From Microbulbifer sp. Q7 (lineage in GTDB: Bacteria > Pseudomonadota > Gammaproteobacteria > Pseudomonadales > Cellvibrionaceae): DNA of 64,000 nucleotides. Location: positions 248,001 to 312,000 of the forward strand of contig NZ_LROY01000002.1 of the NCBI RefSeq assembly GCF_001639145.1. The letters run 5' to 3'. A program made the position numbers and the translations under genes. The notes beneath the pieces were generated by a model. It had not been told where the DNA came from. It did not search any database and was given only the letters and a program-made list of their open reading frames with translations. Below are positions 21,077 to 30,807 of this stretch, piece by piece (the stretch's first letter is position 1; every line of letters starts with the position of its first letter).

Positions 21077-21757
21077 TCAGGGCTTGTCGATACGGCGCGG
21101 CGCCAGGCCCGGCTTGGCGTAGCTGAGGCGGCCGAGGCGCTCGGTGCGGTGGTAGCTGTCGAGGCCACTGACCGCGAGTGTGCCCAGCGCCTCTATGTCG
21201 ATATAGCCATCTTCTGCTATTGCAGCATCGCACACCTGCAGTTCGGCAATGCGGCCGATGACCATTACAGTGCCGTTGATCTCAAGACGTGTGCGTTCCA
21301 CCACCTCACAGGCAAAGCGCAGCCGGCTTTCCGCCACGTAGGGCGCCGGGCAAATCTCGCTTGGCATGGCGGTGAGCTGTACTTCGTGAAATTCCGAAAT
21401 ACCGCGCGGGTAGCGCGCAGAGGTCTGGTGGGCGCGCTCCCAGATATCGGCGTTGACCTGGTTGACGGTAAACCAGCCGGTGTCTGCCAGGTTGTCGAGG
21501 GTATGTCGTTCCACCGAGTCAGGACGGTTGATAAAGGCCACCAGCGGCGGGTTCGCGCCCAGATGTACCACCGAGCTGACAATAGCGAGGTTGGTGTGGC
21601 CCCCGGCATCTGCAGTGCCAATCAGATTGGCGCTCTTGAAGCCCGACAGGCTATTGATCAGGTTGACCCGGTAGTGCTGATCCAGCTGTTCCAGTTGGTC
21701 GCTGCGCCATTGCCTGATGGGCCCCAGTTCGATCGGTTCCGGGTTGCTCGTTTTCAT
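21077..21757 (-). CDS. Flavin reductase-like, FMN-binding protein
   Basis: A 226-residue protein of the flavin reductase/RutF-like split-barrel fold. Typical features are LINSLSGFKSANLIGTADAGGHTNLAIVSSVVHLGANPPLVAF, then RPDSVERHTLDNLADTGWFTVN and the dimer region with HQTSARYP. Members bind FMN and often reduce flavins or partner a monooxygenase. It lies 8 bp downstream of a DCC-family gene on the same strand, so the two form an operon. The substrate is unknown. Confidence 0.85.
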   Translation of the reverse strand: MKTSNPEPIELGPIRQWRSDQLEQLDQHYRVNLINSLSGFKSANLIGTADAGGHTNLAIVSSVVHLGANPPLVAFINRPDSVERHTLDNLADTGWFTVNQVNADIWERAHQTSARYPRGISEFHEVQLTAMPSEICPAPYVAESRLRFACEVVERTRLEINGTVMVIGRIAELQVCDAAIAEDGYIDIEALGTLAVSGLDSYHRTERLGRLSYAKPGLAPRRIDKP

Positions 21758-21765
21758 CGGTGTCC

Positions 21766-22152
21766 TTAGTTCATTCGGCAGTCGTCGTTGTCACAGCGCG
21801 CCTTGCCGGTCAGCAGTCGCGCCAGGCTGTGCCGGTGGCGCGCGAATAGGCCATACATCAGTGGGCTGAGCCGGCGTATGCCGGGCCAGTTCAGCCAGCG
21901 TACCCAGTGGCCCTTGCCGACCTGCTCCCACGCCTCCACCGTGACTTTGTAGCCGCTGACGACGCGCCCGTCCGGCAGCTGCCCGTGCAGTACTGCCATG
22001 GCTGCGTCCGGGTCGACTTCGGGGTAGTCCTCGCGGAAGGAATCACTGTTAATATCCACAAAGCGTACTCGTCCCTCGGTGTTCCAGCGCCGCAGGTGTG
22101 CGATTTCTTTCATGCACAGCGGGCAGCGCCCGTCGTAGAACATGGTAAACAT
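21766..22152 (-). CDS. DCC-family (DUF393) thiol-disulfide oxidoreductase-like protein
   Basis: A 128-residue protein with the signature YDGRCPLCMKEIAHL (C10 and C13 in a CxxC pair) near the N terminus and LSPLMYGLFARHRHSLARLL near the C terminus. DUF393/DCC proteins are predicted thiol oxidoreductases of unknown substrate. It precedes the flavin reductase gene (8-bp gap), so a joint redox role is possible; that is an inference from position only. Confidence 0.85.
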   Translation of the reverse strand: MFTMFYDGRCPLCMKEIAHLRRWNTEGRVRFVDINSDSFREDYPEVDPDAAMAVLHGQLPDGRVVSGYKVTVEAWEQVGKGHWVRWLNWPGIRRLSPLMYGLFARHRHSLARLLTGKARCDNDDCRMN

Positions 22153-22341
22153 AAGCAGGCACTCTTGTGGTGGCTTTACCGGTGTTGGCTGGTCAGCGCT
22201 GGCTGGACTAGTACTTGTCGCGGATGCCGTCCGCCCGCACCCAGCACTGCACCCTAGCCGACTAGACTTTGCAGGCGTGGCCAGCCCGTAACTGAAACCA
22301 GGCCGCAGTTTCTATGATATCCACCCGGGCAACAGGCAACC

Positions 22342-22532
22342 ATGAAACTATCCCTATTCTTCCTGCTGGCGCTAGCGCTGGCAAGCGCAGCGCATGTGCC
22401 GAGGAACATACGGCACTGCTGGAAGATCCCTTGGGCAAGTCCGCTTGCGAGCGCTTCAACTCCGTGCTGGAACGGCAGTAGGAGGTGTTCTCGGAAATTA
22501 TCCAGAAAGGCACCCTTGAGGGTGTGAACTAA
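22342..22532 (+). pseudogene. Decayed small exported-protein gene
   Basis: ATG AAA CTA encodes a signal peptide (MKLSLFFLLALALASA). The frame then degenerates, while a different frame continues sensibly as ACAEEHTALLEDPLGK, followed by SACERFNSVLERQ, a TAG, and then EVFSEIIQKGTLEGVN with a final TAA. One frameshift near 22390 plus one nonsense codon near 22480 would explain this. Read as intact it would be a roughly 62-residue exported or periplasmic protein. The alternative is a real 61-residue ORF in the first frame, whose C-terminal part looks non-natural. Confidence 0.45.
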
Positions 22533-22551
22533 CTGGCGGGAGTTTTTACAT

Positions 22552-23904
22552 TTGTCCGAGCTGTTCAAAACCGTCAAACTGATGGAAGCTTACGATCTCA
22601 CGCTCGTTGTCCTCGGTCTGGGGATACTGGCGCTGGCGGCGCTGCTCCACCGGTTCAAAAGCCTTCCATTTTCTTTTCCTATTCTTTCCCTCGCACTGGG
22701 TTATGTAGCCTTTGCGCTACCGTTGGGACTCACGCCGCCTGACCCTCGACAACACGGTTCTCTCACTGTTCACTTAACCGAGATCGGTGTGATCATCTCA
22801 TTGATGGGTGTGGGGCTTAAAATCGACCGATTGCCCAACCTGCGCACCTGGAGTACGACCTGGAGGTTGCTGGGCATTTGCATGCCCCTGACGATTGCCG
22901 GGGTGGCCTGGTTGGGATGGTGGGTTGTCGGCCTGGCGCCGGCGGCGGCCGTCTTGTTGGCCGCAGCGCTTGCTCCGACTGACCCGGTGTTGGCCGCAGA
23001 CGTCCAACTCGGCGAACCTGAACCGGAAGTCCCTGATGAGGCTGTTTCGGTGGTTGCTGACGATAGAACATCGCCGGAGAAGCCTTCGGTAGAGAGAGAC
23101 GACGAGCTTCGGTTTACTCTCACGTCAGAGGCAGGATTGAACGATTCCCTGGCATTTCCGTTTACCTTTCTCGCCCTGCTCATGTTGACTGAGGGTCTCA
23201 ATCCGGAGAACTGGTTCGCCCAGTGGTTTTTGATTGACGTTCTCTATCGCATCGCCGTCGGTGTTATAGCCGGTGCTGTGGTGGGTTGGGGTTTGTCTCA
23301 CGTTCTCCTGCGGCTGTCTGTCGACTCAGAGCAGGAAAAGATGAGAACGGGCGTCGGCGCGCTGGCTGCCACGTTGCTGCTATACGGCGTCACAGAGTGC
23401 GTCGGTGGCTACGGTTTTCTCGCGGTGTTCATTGGCGGTTTGACCATCCGCAACAGGGAGCACACACAGCAAAGCCATCAGTCAATGCACACCTTCGCGG
23501 AGCAGGCAGAGCAACTGCTGATGACATGTATTCTCATCGCACTGGGCGGTGCAATCGCGGGTGGTTTGCTTGATGCCCTGACATGGCCGGCGGCGGTTCT
23601 GAGTATGCTACTCATATTCGTCGTGCGCCCCGCAGCAGGGTTTATAGGGCTGATGGGAGCGCAGAGTCTCTCTGTTTTGGGTCGAGTGATTGCCAGTTTT
23701 TATGGTATTCGTGGAATTGGCTGTCTTTTCTACCTGGCGTACGGTTTGCAAAAAGGGAACTTTGGTGAGGAGGACCTCTTGTGGGCTACATGTGCCTTCG
23801 CGGTGGTGCTGTCGATATTCGTCCATGGAGTGACGGCCTCTCCAGTAATTCGGCTCCGTGACCGGAAAAAGCGACTGGAGAGTAAAGATTTGACTGCAGA
23901 ATAG
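22552..23904 (+). CDS. CPA1-family cation:proton antiporter
   Basis: A 450-residue inner-membrane protein with about 12 transmembrane helices. Ion-binding motifs are seen in LAPTDPVLAADVQ (TDP) and SEAGLNDSLAFPF (ND), both typical of NhaP-type sodium or potassium/proton antiporters. A charged cytoplasmic insertion of about 45 residues (GEPEPEVPDEAVSVVADDRT...) separates the two motifs. A TTG start at 22552 is chosen because GGGAG precedes it by 10 bp; an ATG at 22582 is the alternative. It stands alone, with no partner gene on the same strand. Confidence 0.85.
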   Translation: MSELFKTVKLMEAYDLTLVVLGLGILALAALLHRFKSLPFSFPILSLALGYVAFALPLGLTPPDPRQHGSLTVHLTEIGVIISLMGVGLKIDRLPNLRTWSTTWRLLGICMPLTIAGVAWLGWWVVGLAPAAAVLLAAALAPTDPVLAADVQLGEPEPEVPDEAVSVVADDRTSPEKPSVERDDELRFTLTSEAGLNDSLAFPFTFLALLMLTEGLNPENWFAQWFLIDVLYRIAVGVIAGAVVGWGLSHVLLRLSVDSEQEKMRTGVGALAATLLLYGVTECVGGYGFLAVFIGGLTIRNREHTQQSHQSMHTFAEQAEQLLMTCILIALGGAIAGGLLDALTWPAAVLSMLLIFVVRPAAGFIGLMGAQSLSVLGRVIASFYGIRGIGCLFYLAYGLQKGNFGEEDLLWATCAFAVVLSIFVHGVTASPVIRLRDRKKRLESKDLTAE

Positions 23905-24053
23905 TGACATACCTATTCTTTTCGTTTCTCCGTAATTCGCTTATTAATTTTGCGCGATTCTACAGGAGCCGGTCCAATGTAATTAGTATTTGTAGTGGGA
24001 CTGCGGCGTTAAAGTAGAATCGCATTCAAAAGGTTGCGTAGGCCGTGATATCG

Positions 24054-25085
24054 ATGTCCAGGTACTCTATACCTCTCACTGTTTTATGCACGTTATTGAC
24101 TATCGCCGGCTGTACGGATAGTAAGACTAGAAGTGCATCGATAGTGCCCGATCTGGCAAGCCTACCGACGCTCTACGATTATCAATTGCTCGATACTTCC
24201 TACAACCCTATCTCTGAGTCGGCACTCGTGTCCTCTCTGAGCTCGGCAGATGTCGTGTTCATCGGTGAGTACCATGGTAACCATGCATCGCATCTACTGC
24301 AGACGCGATTGCTTGCGGCACTACACCGCAACAACCAGCGCGATGGCAGGGCCACCATCCTGAGTATGGAGATGTTCGATCGGGCGCAGCAGGCTATCCT
24401 GGATGACTATCTGGCGGGGAACATCGGTGAGCGCTATCTGATCAACAAGGCTCCGGCTTGGAAAAATTATCAGGGTAGTTACCGACCATTGGTGGAGTAT
24501 GCCCGGCAACATTCGATTCCCGTATTAGCGGCCAATGCATCTGCTGATATCGTGCGTTGTATCGGCAGGCAAGGGGAAGCTTACATTGCAGTGCTGGATA
24601 TACAAGAGAAGCGTCTGATTGCCGCACAGCCATTCGCTGAGATCATCGGCTATGAAGAGAAATTTTTTGCCGCGATGAGCGGTGCCAATGGCAAGCCAGC
24701 CGAGAGGATGCACAACACGTACTTGGCCCAGATTACTCGCGACAACACCATGGCAGAATCAATTGCCAGGGCATTGGGTAGTACTCCCGGCGGTCAAGTC
24801 GTGCATATCAATGGCAGCTTTCACAGTGACGGCCATCTGGGCACGGTCGCTGCGCTAAAGCGTTTGCGACCTGAGCTTGCGATCAAGGTCTTTACCCCTG
24901 TACGTATCGACGTTTTCAACGGCGAAAAAAGCAAGTCCGCGAGTGAGCAGGCAGACGATTTCGTTTATCTGGTTAATCCGCAGCCAGAAGAGTTTGTAGA
25001 TCGTGAGTATAGGAAGCAAGTCCTTGCGGAACGGTTTGCAGAGGCTGGCGCGAAGGCAAAACGGTGCAGAGCAGTGGAGCCCTGA
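24054..25085 (+). CDS. ChaN-family (haem-binding-like) lipoprotein
   Basis: A 343-residue lipoprotein: signal peptide MSRYSIPLTVLCTLLTIAGC with lipobox IAGC. The core has VVFIGEYHGNHASHLLQTRLL and ILSMEMFDRAQQAILDDYL, the two signature regions of ChaN/DUF399 (iron-regulated, haem-binding in Campylobacter). HINGSFHSDGHLGTVAAL is a later His-rich motif. The ATG at 24054 is favoured over a GTG at 24045 by spacing from AGG. Probably anchored in the outer membrane. The next gene is convergent, 100 bp away. Confidence 0.83.
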   Translation: MSRYSIPLTVLCTLLTIAGCTDSKTRSASIVPDLASLPTLYDYQLLDTSYNPISESALVSSLSSADVVFIGEYHGNHASHLLQTRLLAALHRNNQRDGRATILSMEMFDRAQQAILDDYLAGNIGERYLINKAPAWKNYQGSYRPLVEYARQHSIPVLAANASADIVRCIGRQGEAYIAVLDIQEKRLIAAQPFAEIIGYEEKFFAAMSGANGKPAERMHNTYLAQITRDNTMAESIARALGSTPGGQVVHINGSFHSDGHLGTVAALKRLRPELAIKVFTPVRIDVFNGEKSKSASEQADDFVYLVNPQPEEFVDREYRKQVLAERFAEAGAKAKRCRAVEP

Positions 25086-25186
25086 GAGCTCCGGTACGCC
25101 GCATTCTGGCGCGCGCCGGTGTGAGTTTCAAATACACCGAAACCGGCCCGGTGGGCTTGCTGCTCCTGTCGGCGGGTGAGTTCCGG

Positions 25187-25972
25187 TTAGGTGCTCAGGT
25201 ACTTTTGCCGCAACCGGCGACTGAGCCCGTCTACCGCAAACACCAGTAGCAGCATCGCCAGAATGACCGTTGCTGCCTGTGCCTGTTGAAACAGGCTCAG
25301 GTGGACATACAACATTTGCCCCAGCCCCCCGGCGCCGACAAACCCGAGTACCGCCGATATCCGAATGTTGTGTTCCCAGCGGTACAGCGCATATGCCTGC
25401 CACTGCGGCCAGAGCAGGGGGAGTGTGCCGTAAAAAAACGCGATGGTCGGCGAAGCACCCGCGTAGCGTACGGCGTTGGCCGCGGTCTTCGGTGTGTTCT
25501 CCTGCGCTTCGCTAAACAGCCGTCCCAGTACCCCGGTGGTGTGCAGGGCGATGGCCAGTGTGCCGGCGTTGGGCCCGAGCCCTGCAGCAAGCACCATCAG
25601 TGCTGCCCACACCAGTTCCGGGATCGCGCGCAGTGCGTTCAGGATGCCACGGGTAAACATTTTCAACGGCCGGCCAAATTGCCCGGCTGCCGGCAGGGCG
25701 AGGCAAGCGCCCGCGAGGGCGGCCAGCAGCGTGCCTATGGCGGACATGGCGATGGTTTCCAGCGCGGCATTGCCCACCGCTTGTACATGTGGCGGCGAGA
25801 TGTCCGGCCGCAGGAACTCTGCAAAATATTCGCGCATGCCATGCAGGCTTGCAGGCTCTAGCAGTCCGGAAAAATCGATGGCGAGGAAGCGAAACGCCGC
25901 GACAACAGCGCCGAGGATGAGCAGCAGCAGTAGAAAATTGCCTGGACGGAAAGGGTATTTCACACGCCTCAT
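25187..25972 (-). CDS. ABC transporter permease 2 of putative selenium-oxyanion importer (PhnE-like)
   Basis: A 261-residue inner-membrane permease with about six helices and the EAA loop (AVRYAGASPTIAFFYGTLP) of PhnE-type subunits. The start ATGAGG overlaps the TGA of the first permease by 4 bp. Together with the previous permease it forms the membrane channel of a PhnCDE-like importer. Its place in the selD-selU gene row suggests a selenium oxyanion as substrate rather than phosphonate; that is inferred from context. Confidence 0.82.
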   Translation of the reverse strand: MRRVKYPFRPGNFLLLLLILGAVVAAFRFLAIDFSGLLEPASLHGMREYFAEFLRPDISPPHVQAVGNAALETIAMSAIGTLLAALAGACLALPAAGQFGRPLKMFTRGILNALRAIPELVWAALMVLAAGLGPNAGTLAIALHTTGVLGRLFSEAQENTPKTAANAVRYAGASPTIAFFYGTLPLLWPQWQAYALYRWEHNIRISAVLGFVGAGGLGQMLYVHLSLFQQAQAATVILAMLLLVFAVDGLSRRLRQKYLST

Positions 25973-26814
25973 AGCAGACGGGCCCGCAGCAGGTGACTGA
26001 TCTGGTCCGCCAGCAATACCAGTAGTAAAAAGACCAGGAGTATGGCGACCACTTCGTTGCCGGCAAACATTCTCAGTGAAAGCTCCAGCTGTTGCCCCAG
26101 CCCGCCGGCACCGACAAAGCCCATGACCACCGAGGCCCGCAAAGCGCACTCCCAGCGGTAGATCGTATAGGAAAGCATTTCACCAGCAGCGTTGGGCAGA
26201 ATTCCGTACAGGAATGCGGTCAGTCGCGAAGCGCCGGCACTAATCAGTGCCTCCGCCGGCCGCCGGTCCACGGATTCAAAAATTTCGCTAAAGACCTTGC
26301 CGAGCATACCTGTATAGGTAATCGCGATTGCGAGCACGCCGGCGCTGGGCCCGAGGCCCAGGGCGCGCACAAACAACAGTGCCCAGACGATTTCAGGCAC
26401 GCTGCGTAGCAGAACCAACAGCGCGCTTAGGGGAAGGCGAAAGTACCGGCCCAGCAATGAGGGGCGGCCCTGGCGATAGACGGCCGAGCGCGACAGGGCT
26501 CGGGTGGCCAGCAGGGCGGCGGCGATCGATGGTGGGAGTGCCAGAGCGATGCCGGCCACGGCAATGGCAAGGGTCTCCAGCGTCGATTGCCACAGGAGCA
26601 GGAGGAAATCTTGATTGGTTGCCGGTGGCCAGGCGTCGCCCATCAAGGCGGCCATGGCCTGGGTACTGTTGCGGTCAAACAGAACCGCCGGATTGAACTC
26701 GCTGAAATGCAGGCCAGGCCAGGCTAGTAACAAGACGGCCGTGCTCAGCAGCAGACGCGATGCGAGCGCGGGGTCCCGCTGTTCCCAACCCGCGATACCG
26801 GACACTGTTAGCAT
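25969..26814 (-). CDS. ABC transporter permease 1 of putative selenium-oxyanion importer (PhnE-like)
   Basis: A 281-residue permease with six or seven helices, the EAA motif EALISAGASRLTAFLYGILP, and the usual VVMGFVGAGGLGQQLE region after it. It overlaps the ATPase gene by 7 bp and the second permease by 4 bp, giving tight translational coupling. The two permeases are related to each other, especially over GFVGAGGLGQ, which suggests an old duplication. Confidence 0.83.
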   Translation of the reverse strand: MLTVSGIAGWEQRDPALASRLLLSTAVLLLAWPGLHFSEFNPAVLFDRNSTQAMAALMGDAWPPATNQDFLLLLWQSTLETLAIAVAGIALALPPSIAAALLATRALSRSAVYRQGRPSLLGRYFRLPLSALLVLLRSVPEIVWALLFVRALGLGPSAGVLAIAITYTGMLGKVFSEIFESVDRRPAEALISAGASRLTAFLYGILPNAAGEMLSYTIYRWECALRASVVMGFVGAGGLGQQLELSLRMFAGNEVVAILLVFLLLVLLADQISHLLRARLL

Positions 26815-27635
26815 CGCGGCGGCGCCAGCGGCCGGGGTTGCGGCCGGTGGATGTCGCGGTCGCTGGACGCGGTGGGGAGCTGCTGGTTGGCGTAGAGCCG
26901 ATCCAGTTCACTCTGTTGGACCTTTGCCGCAGGTTTGTCGAAAAGCACCTCGCCTTCGCGCAGTCCGATTACCCGCGGGAAATGCCGCAATGCCAGTTCC
27001 AGGTTGTGCAGGCTGACCACCAGGGTGGCATTGCGTTGTTGCGCTTCCCGCCTGAGCAGGAAAAGCGTGTGGTCGGCCAGTACCGGGTCCATCGCGGACA
27101 CGGGTTCGTCGGCGAGGAGGATTTCCGGTCGCTGATACAGGGCGCGGGTGATGGCCACGCGCTGCAGCTGGCCGCCGGACAGTTGATCGCAGCGCTCGAA
27201 TATCTTGTCGGCCAGGTCGAGTTTGGCGAGGGCGATCCGGATATTAGGAATATCCAGCGGGTAGACGAGGTTCACCAGGCTCTTCCATCGCGACCACTGG
27301 CCGGCACGGCCTGCGGCGACGGCGGTCACCACACGCTGTCTCGGCGGTAATGGGGGCGACTGCTGGATCAGACCGATGCGGGCGCGCAACTTTTGTCGTG
27401 CACCACTGCCAACTGACCAGGGGGAGGTGTTCAGAATCCTGAGCTCGCCACTGTTGGGGCGTTGCGCGGTTGCCAGCAGGCGCAACAGGGTGGTTTTGCC
27501 AGCGCCAGAGGGACCGATAATCGCCAATTGCTCGCCCGCACCAACGGAGACGGTGATATTCCGCAAGACCTCCGTCGGCAGCGCTGTGTTGACGTGCCCG
27601 AATGACACGCCCACACCGCGCAACGCAATGCTCAC
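26808..27635 (-). CDS. ABC transporter ATP-binding protein (PhnC-like)
   Basis: A 275-residue ATPase with Walker A GPSGAGKTTL, Q-loop IGLIQQSPPLPPRQ, signature LSGGQLQRVAITRAL, Walker B ILLADEP, and switch His SLHNLELAL. The order and spacing fit the PhnC group of phosphonate-type importers. It overlaps the substrate-binding gene upstream and the permease gene downstream. A proline- and arginine-rich tail (DIHRPQPRPLAPPRC) is unusual and probably unstructured. Confidence 0.85.
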   Translation of the reverse strand: MSIALRGVGVSFGHVNTALPTEVLRNITVSVGAGEQLAIIGPSGAGKTTLLRLLATAQRPNSGELRILNTSPWSVGSGARQKLRARIGLIQQSPPLPPRQRVVTAVAAGRAGQWSRWKSLVNLVYPLDIPNIRIALAKLDLADKIFERCDQLSGGQLQRVAITRALYQRPEILLADEPVSAMDPVLADHTLFLLRREAQQRNATLVVSLHNLELALRHFPRVIGLREGEVLFDKPAAKVQQSELDRLYANQQLPTASSDRDIHRPQPRPLAPPRC

Positions 27636-28531
27636 CTCAGCAGCCCCACGGAGCGCGCGGCAGCTTCAATGGACTGATAGTTTTCCGGGGCTGTTTCCAC
27701 AAAGCGCTCGGCAGCCTGTAACTCGAGAATGGCTTTATGCTCAGGAATGGCGGGGTCGAGAGCGAGAAACGCCGCCTTAATTTGCGCTGTGAGCGCGGAG
27801 GGCAGATTGCCGCGCACCGTCCAGTTGTAATCAAAGTAGGGCGGGGTGGTGGCCAGCACGCGGACCTTGTCTGTATCCACTTTGCCGTTGGCCACCAGCT
27901 TGTCCCACACCGATGCGTTCAGCACGCCGGCATCGGCCTTGCCCGCCTGTACCCAGGCCGCGGTGGCATCGTGGGCGCCGGAGTAGGCGACCCGACTGAA
28001 AAAGTCTTCCGGCTTTATCGCGTCTTTGGCCATGAAGTAGCGCGGCATCAGGCTACCGGAGGTGGAGGAAATAGAGCCGAATACGAAGCTTTTGCCTTTC
28101 AGATCCTGCAAAGTTTTTACCGCAGGGTCGGCGGTGATGAACTTGCTGGTGAAGTGTCGATCCTGTTCACGCTGCACCAGTGGGATGGCATTGCCAGTTT
28201 TGATACGGGCCTGCACAAAAGTGAAGCCACCCAGCCAGGCGAGATCCACGCGCTCCGCCGCCAGGCTTTCCACCACGGCGGCATAGTCCGTCACCGGGAT
28301 AAATTTCACTGGCATTCCCAGTTGCTGTTCCAGGTAATTGCCGAGGGGCTTGAACTTGCGCAGCAACTCGGTGGGGGCCTCATCGGGAATTGCGGAGACC
28401 CGCAGCACAGTCGGAGTGAGATTGCTCTGGCCTGTTTCACCGGCGGCAGGGTTGCCAAGCAGCAAGGTGGCGGGTAGCAGCAAAAGCGCACACAGCGCCT
28501 TTGCCCGTTGCAGTGGGGCACGTTTTGACAT
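27632..28531 (-). CDS. Putative selenate/selenium-oxyanion ABC transporter substrate-binding protein (PhnD-like)
   Basis: A 299-residue periplasmic binding protein with a signal peptide (ending ...LLLGNPAAGE). The mature part has LRVSAIPDEAPTELLRKF, a long-chain PhnD-like fold, and RVDLAWLGGFTFVQAR, where the PhnD family has a ligand-binding aromatic and serine pair. This resembles the family named putative selenate-binding protein, usually found next to selD and selU; both are immediately upstream here. GGAG lies 8 bp before the ATG at 28531. A phosphonate role cannot be excluded from sequence alone. Confidence 0.8.
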   Translation of the reverse strand: MSKRAPLQRAKALCALLLLPATLLLGNPAAGETGQSNLTPTVLRVSAIPDEAPTELLRKFKPLGNYLEQQLGMPVKFIPVTDYAAVVESLAAERVDLAWLGGFTFVQARIKTGNAIPLVQREQDRHFTSKFITADPAVKTLQDLKGKSFVFGSISSTSGSLMPRYFMAKDAIKPEDFFSRVAYSGAHDATAAWVQAGKADAGVLNASVWDKLVANGKVDTDKVRVLATTPPYFDYNWTVRGNLPSALTAQIKAAFLALDPAIPEHKAILELQAAERFVETAPENYQSIEAAARSVGLLR

Positions 28532-28603
28532 GCGAGTTCTCCAGTTCAATAGTGGAAAAAACGATTTATGGAACTTTGTTGTTAACGTTTTTGGCTTACA
28601 CGT

Positions 28604-29713
28604 TCACGCGTGAGCACGGAGATATTCGACTACCTCCCGCTGATTACCGCGGAACACAATACGTGCGGCCTTCTTTTCTGCCTGATACACGTACATGGGG
28701 TCATAGTAATCTCGCAACAGTGCGGTTATCCAGTCGCGGTGGCGATCCACAGTGCCATCCGCAAGCTGTCGCTGCAGGGCTTGCTGCATGATGTCATCCA
28801 GCTCCTGGTAGCGCTGGCCACCGAGGCGCTTGATGATGTTGGCCAGGTTCTGCCGCAGCGCCTGGGCGAAAGCCGCCGGACCTTCCTCGGTGCCGTGCAG
28901 GGCGACAAATTCCTCACACAGGTCGACCACGTAATCTTTCAGGATGCGCTCGACGCGCCCCTCGAGGCTGTCTTCCAGCCACACCAGGGGATAGTCGCAC
29001 ATACCCTGGTGCAGCGACAGCGGCACGGAGCAGCGCCCGATCAGGCGGCTCTCATCTTCCAGCACGAACCGGGTTTGGCCGCTGGCGCGACGCTTGAGGA
29101 AGTCCACCGCCAATGCATTTTCAAACCCGATCTGCGGAGGCTGTGCGGTTGCGCGTTTGCCAAAGCTGGAGCCGCGATGGTTGGCGTGCTCCTCGAGATC
29201 CACCGCGTTGTCCAGCTGCATCAATACTTCGGTTTTACCGGTGCCGGTCATGCCGCCGACCAGGGTAAAACGGCATTCGCGCACCGCGCTTTCAATTTCC
29301 TCGATCAAAAAGCTGCGCATGGCCTTGTAGCCGCCGGTAATCCGCGGATAGGCAATACCGGCTTCTGCCAGCCACTGCTGACTGATCTGCGAGCGCAGGC
29401 CGCCGCGAAAACAGAACAGGTAGCCGTTCGGATGGGCGCGGGCGAACTCCGCCCAGGCATTGATCCTGGCTGCCTTGGTTTTACCGCTGACCAGCTGATG
29501 CCCGAGGGCAATGGCCGCCTGCTGGCCATGCTGCTTGTAGCAGGTGCCCACTTTCTGCCGCTCGATGTCGGTCATCAGCGGCAAGTTGACCGCATTGGGA
29601 AAAGAACCCTTGTTGAACTCCGCCGGAGCCCGGGTGTCGATCATCGGTGTATCGTGCAGGAAAATTTCGCGGAACTCCGCGCAATCGGGACGTGGAGTTT
29701 TTTCACTACTCAT
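28604..29713 (-). CDS. selU: tRNA 2-selenouridine synthase
   Basis: Replaces the sulfur of 2-thiouridine at tRNA position 34 with selenium from selenophosphate (also called mnmH or ybbB). The 369-residue protein has an N-terminal rhodanese domain with active-site Cys101 in [11 protein letters not shown] and a C-terminal P-loop domain with [12 protein letters not shown] (about residues 153-164), both needed for the geranyl intermediate and selenation. It overlaps selD by 4 bp, so the selenophosphate source and user are coupled. The transporter genes begin 72 bp downstream on the same strand. Confidence 0.93.
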   Translation of the reverse strand: MSSEKTPRPDCAEFREIFLHDTPMIDTRAPAEFNKGSFPNAVNLPLMTDIERQKVGTCYKQHGQQAAIALGHQLVSGKTKAARINAWAEFARAHPNGYLFCFRGGLRSQISQQWLAEAGIAYPRITGGYKAMRSFLIEEIESAVRECRFTLVGGMTGTGKTEVLMQLDNAVDLEEHANHRGSSFGKRATAQPPQIGFENALAVDFLKRRASGQTRFVLEDESRLIGRCSVPLSLHQGMCDYPLVWLEDSLEGRVERILKDYVVDLCEEFVALHGTEEGPAAFAQALRQNLANIIKRLGGQRYQELDDIMQQALQRQLADGTVDRHRDWITALLRDYYDPMYVYQAEKKAARIVFRGNQREVVEYLRAHA

Positions 29714-30807
29714 TGCACGAGTACCGCTAATCCGTGGTCGGCATCTTCCTGGGCGACCAGTTCACCGATGGGCGCAAGCGCTAGATCCAGCTTCTGCGCA
29801 GTAGCTAGGAACTCTGCCTCGCCCTCCGGGGTGACCGCAATTAGCAGCCCGCCACTGGTCTGGGGGTCGCACAGCAGCTGGTGCTGGCTTTCCGCACTCA
29901 GGCGGACCCGCTCACCATAGCTTTCGAAGTTGCGCCCGGTACCGCCGGGAATACAGCCCTTTTCGAGATAGTATTCAACACCGTCGATGCGCGGCACGGC
30001 GTTGAAATTCAGTTTTGCACAGAGGTCACTGCCGTCTGCCATCTCTACCAGATGGCCCAGCAGGCCAAAGCCGGTGACGTCTGTCATCGCCCTCACGCCG
30101 GGCAGGCGAGCAAACTGGCTGCCGGGGCGATTGAGGGTGCACATCAGGTCCCTCGCTACGCCCACGTCTTGTTCGCGCAGTTCGCCCTGCTTTTCTGCGG
30201 TGGTAAGTACGCCGATGCCCAGTGGCTTGGTCAGATACAGTTTGCAGCCTGCGGTCGCGGTATCATTGCGCTTCAGATGCTGTTTCTGCACCACGCCGGT
30301 TACCGCGAGACCGAAAATCGGCTCGGGCGCGTCGATGGAATGCCCTCCCGCCAGAGGAATGCCCGCGTCCGCGCAAACGGCGCGGCCACCGCGGATCACT
30401 TCCCGAGCCACTTCAGGCGCCAACAGGTTTACTGGCCAGCCCAGAATGGCGATCGCCATCAGCGGGTCGGCACCCATGGCATAGATATCACTAATGGCGT
30501 TGGTGGCGGCGATACGGCCGAAATCGTAGGGATCGTCGACGATCGGCATAAAGAAGTCGGTGGTGGACACCACGCCGCGTTCTTCATCCAGCGCATACAC
30601 CGCGGCATCATCGCGCGAAGCATTGCCTACCCACAGCTTGGGGTCCGCTAGCGGGTTGCCGCTGTCGGCGAGGATCCGGTCGAGCACCGCTGGTGAAATC
30701 TTGCAGCCACAGCCCGCGCCATGGCTGTACTGGGTGAGGCGCACCGGCGACGGTGCCAAGGTGTCAGCAGGGGAGCCGGCTCTGGTTTCTGGCGTGGATT
30801 CGGTCAT
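29710..30807 (-). CDS. selD: Selenide, water dikinase
   Basis: Makes selenophosphate from selenide and ATP. The 365-residue protein starts at ATG 30807, preceded by GGAG; longer upstream frames lack an RBS. The catalytic region is [13 protein letters not shown], with a normal Cys (not selenocysteine) and the essential Lys. Metal and ATP sites are [28 protein letters not shown] and [18 protein letters not shown]. It is the first gene of a selD-selU-transporter cluster on the minus strand, divergent from a DsbD-like gene. Confidence 0.95.
   Translation of the reverse strand: MTESTPETRAGSPADTLAPSPVRLTQYSHGAGCGCKISPAVLDRILADSGNPLADPKLWVGNASRDDAAVYALDEERGVVSTTDFFMPIVDDPYDFGRIAATNAISDIYAMGADPLMAIAILGWPVNLLAPEVAREVIRGGRAVCADAGIPLAGGHSIDAPEPIFGLAVTGVVQKQHLKRNDTATAGCKLYLTKPLGIGVLTTAEKQGELREQDVGVARDLMCTLNRPGSQFARLPGVRAMTDVTGFGLLGHLVEMADGSDLCAKLNFNAVPRIDGVEYYLEKGCIPGGTGRNFESYGERVRLSAESQHQLLCDPQTSGGLLIAVTPEGEAEFLATAQKLDLALAPIGELVAQEDADHGLAVLVQ

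Noticed and set aside
23990..24015. GCGGCGTTAAAG before the ChaN-like gene as a lone attC remnant
   Set aside because: No matching left arm or YAAC box is found at a suitable distance.
25286..25861. Plus-strand frame opposite the second permease
   Set aside because: It lies antisense to a gene with conserved membrane and EAA motifs; no RBS or recognisable domain.
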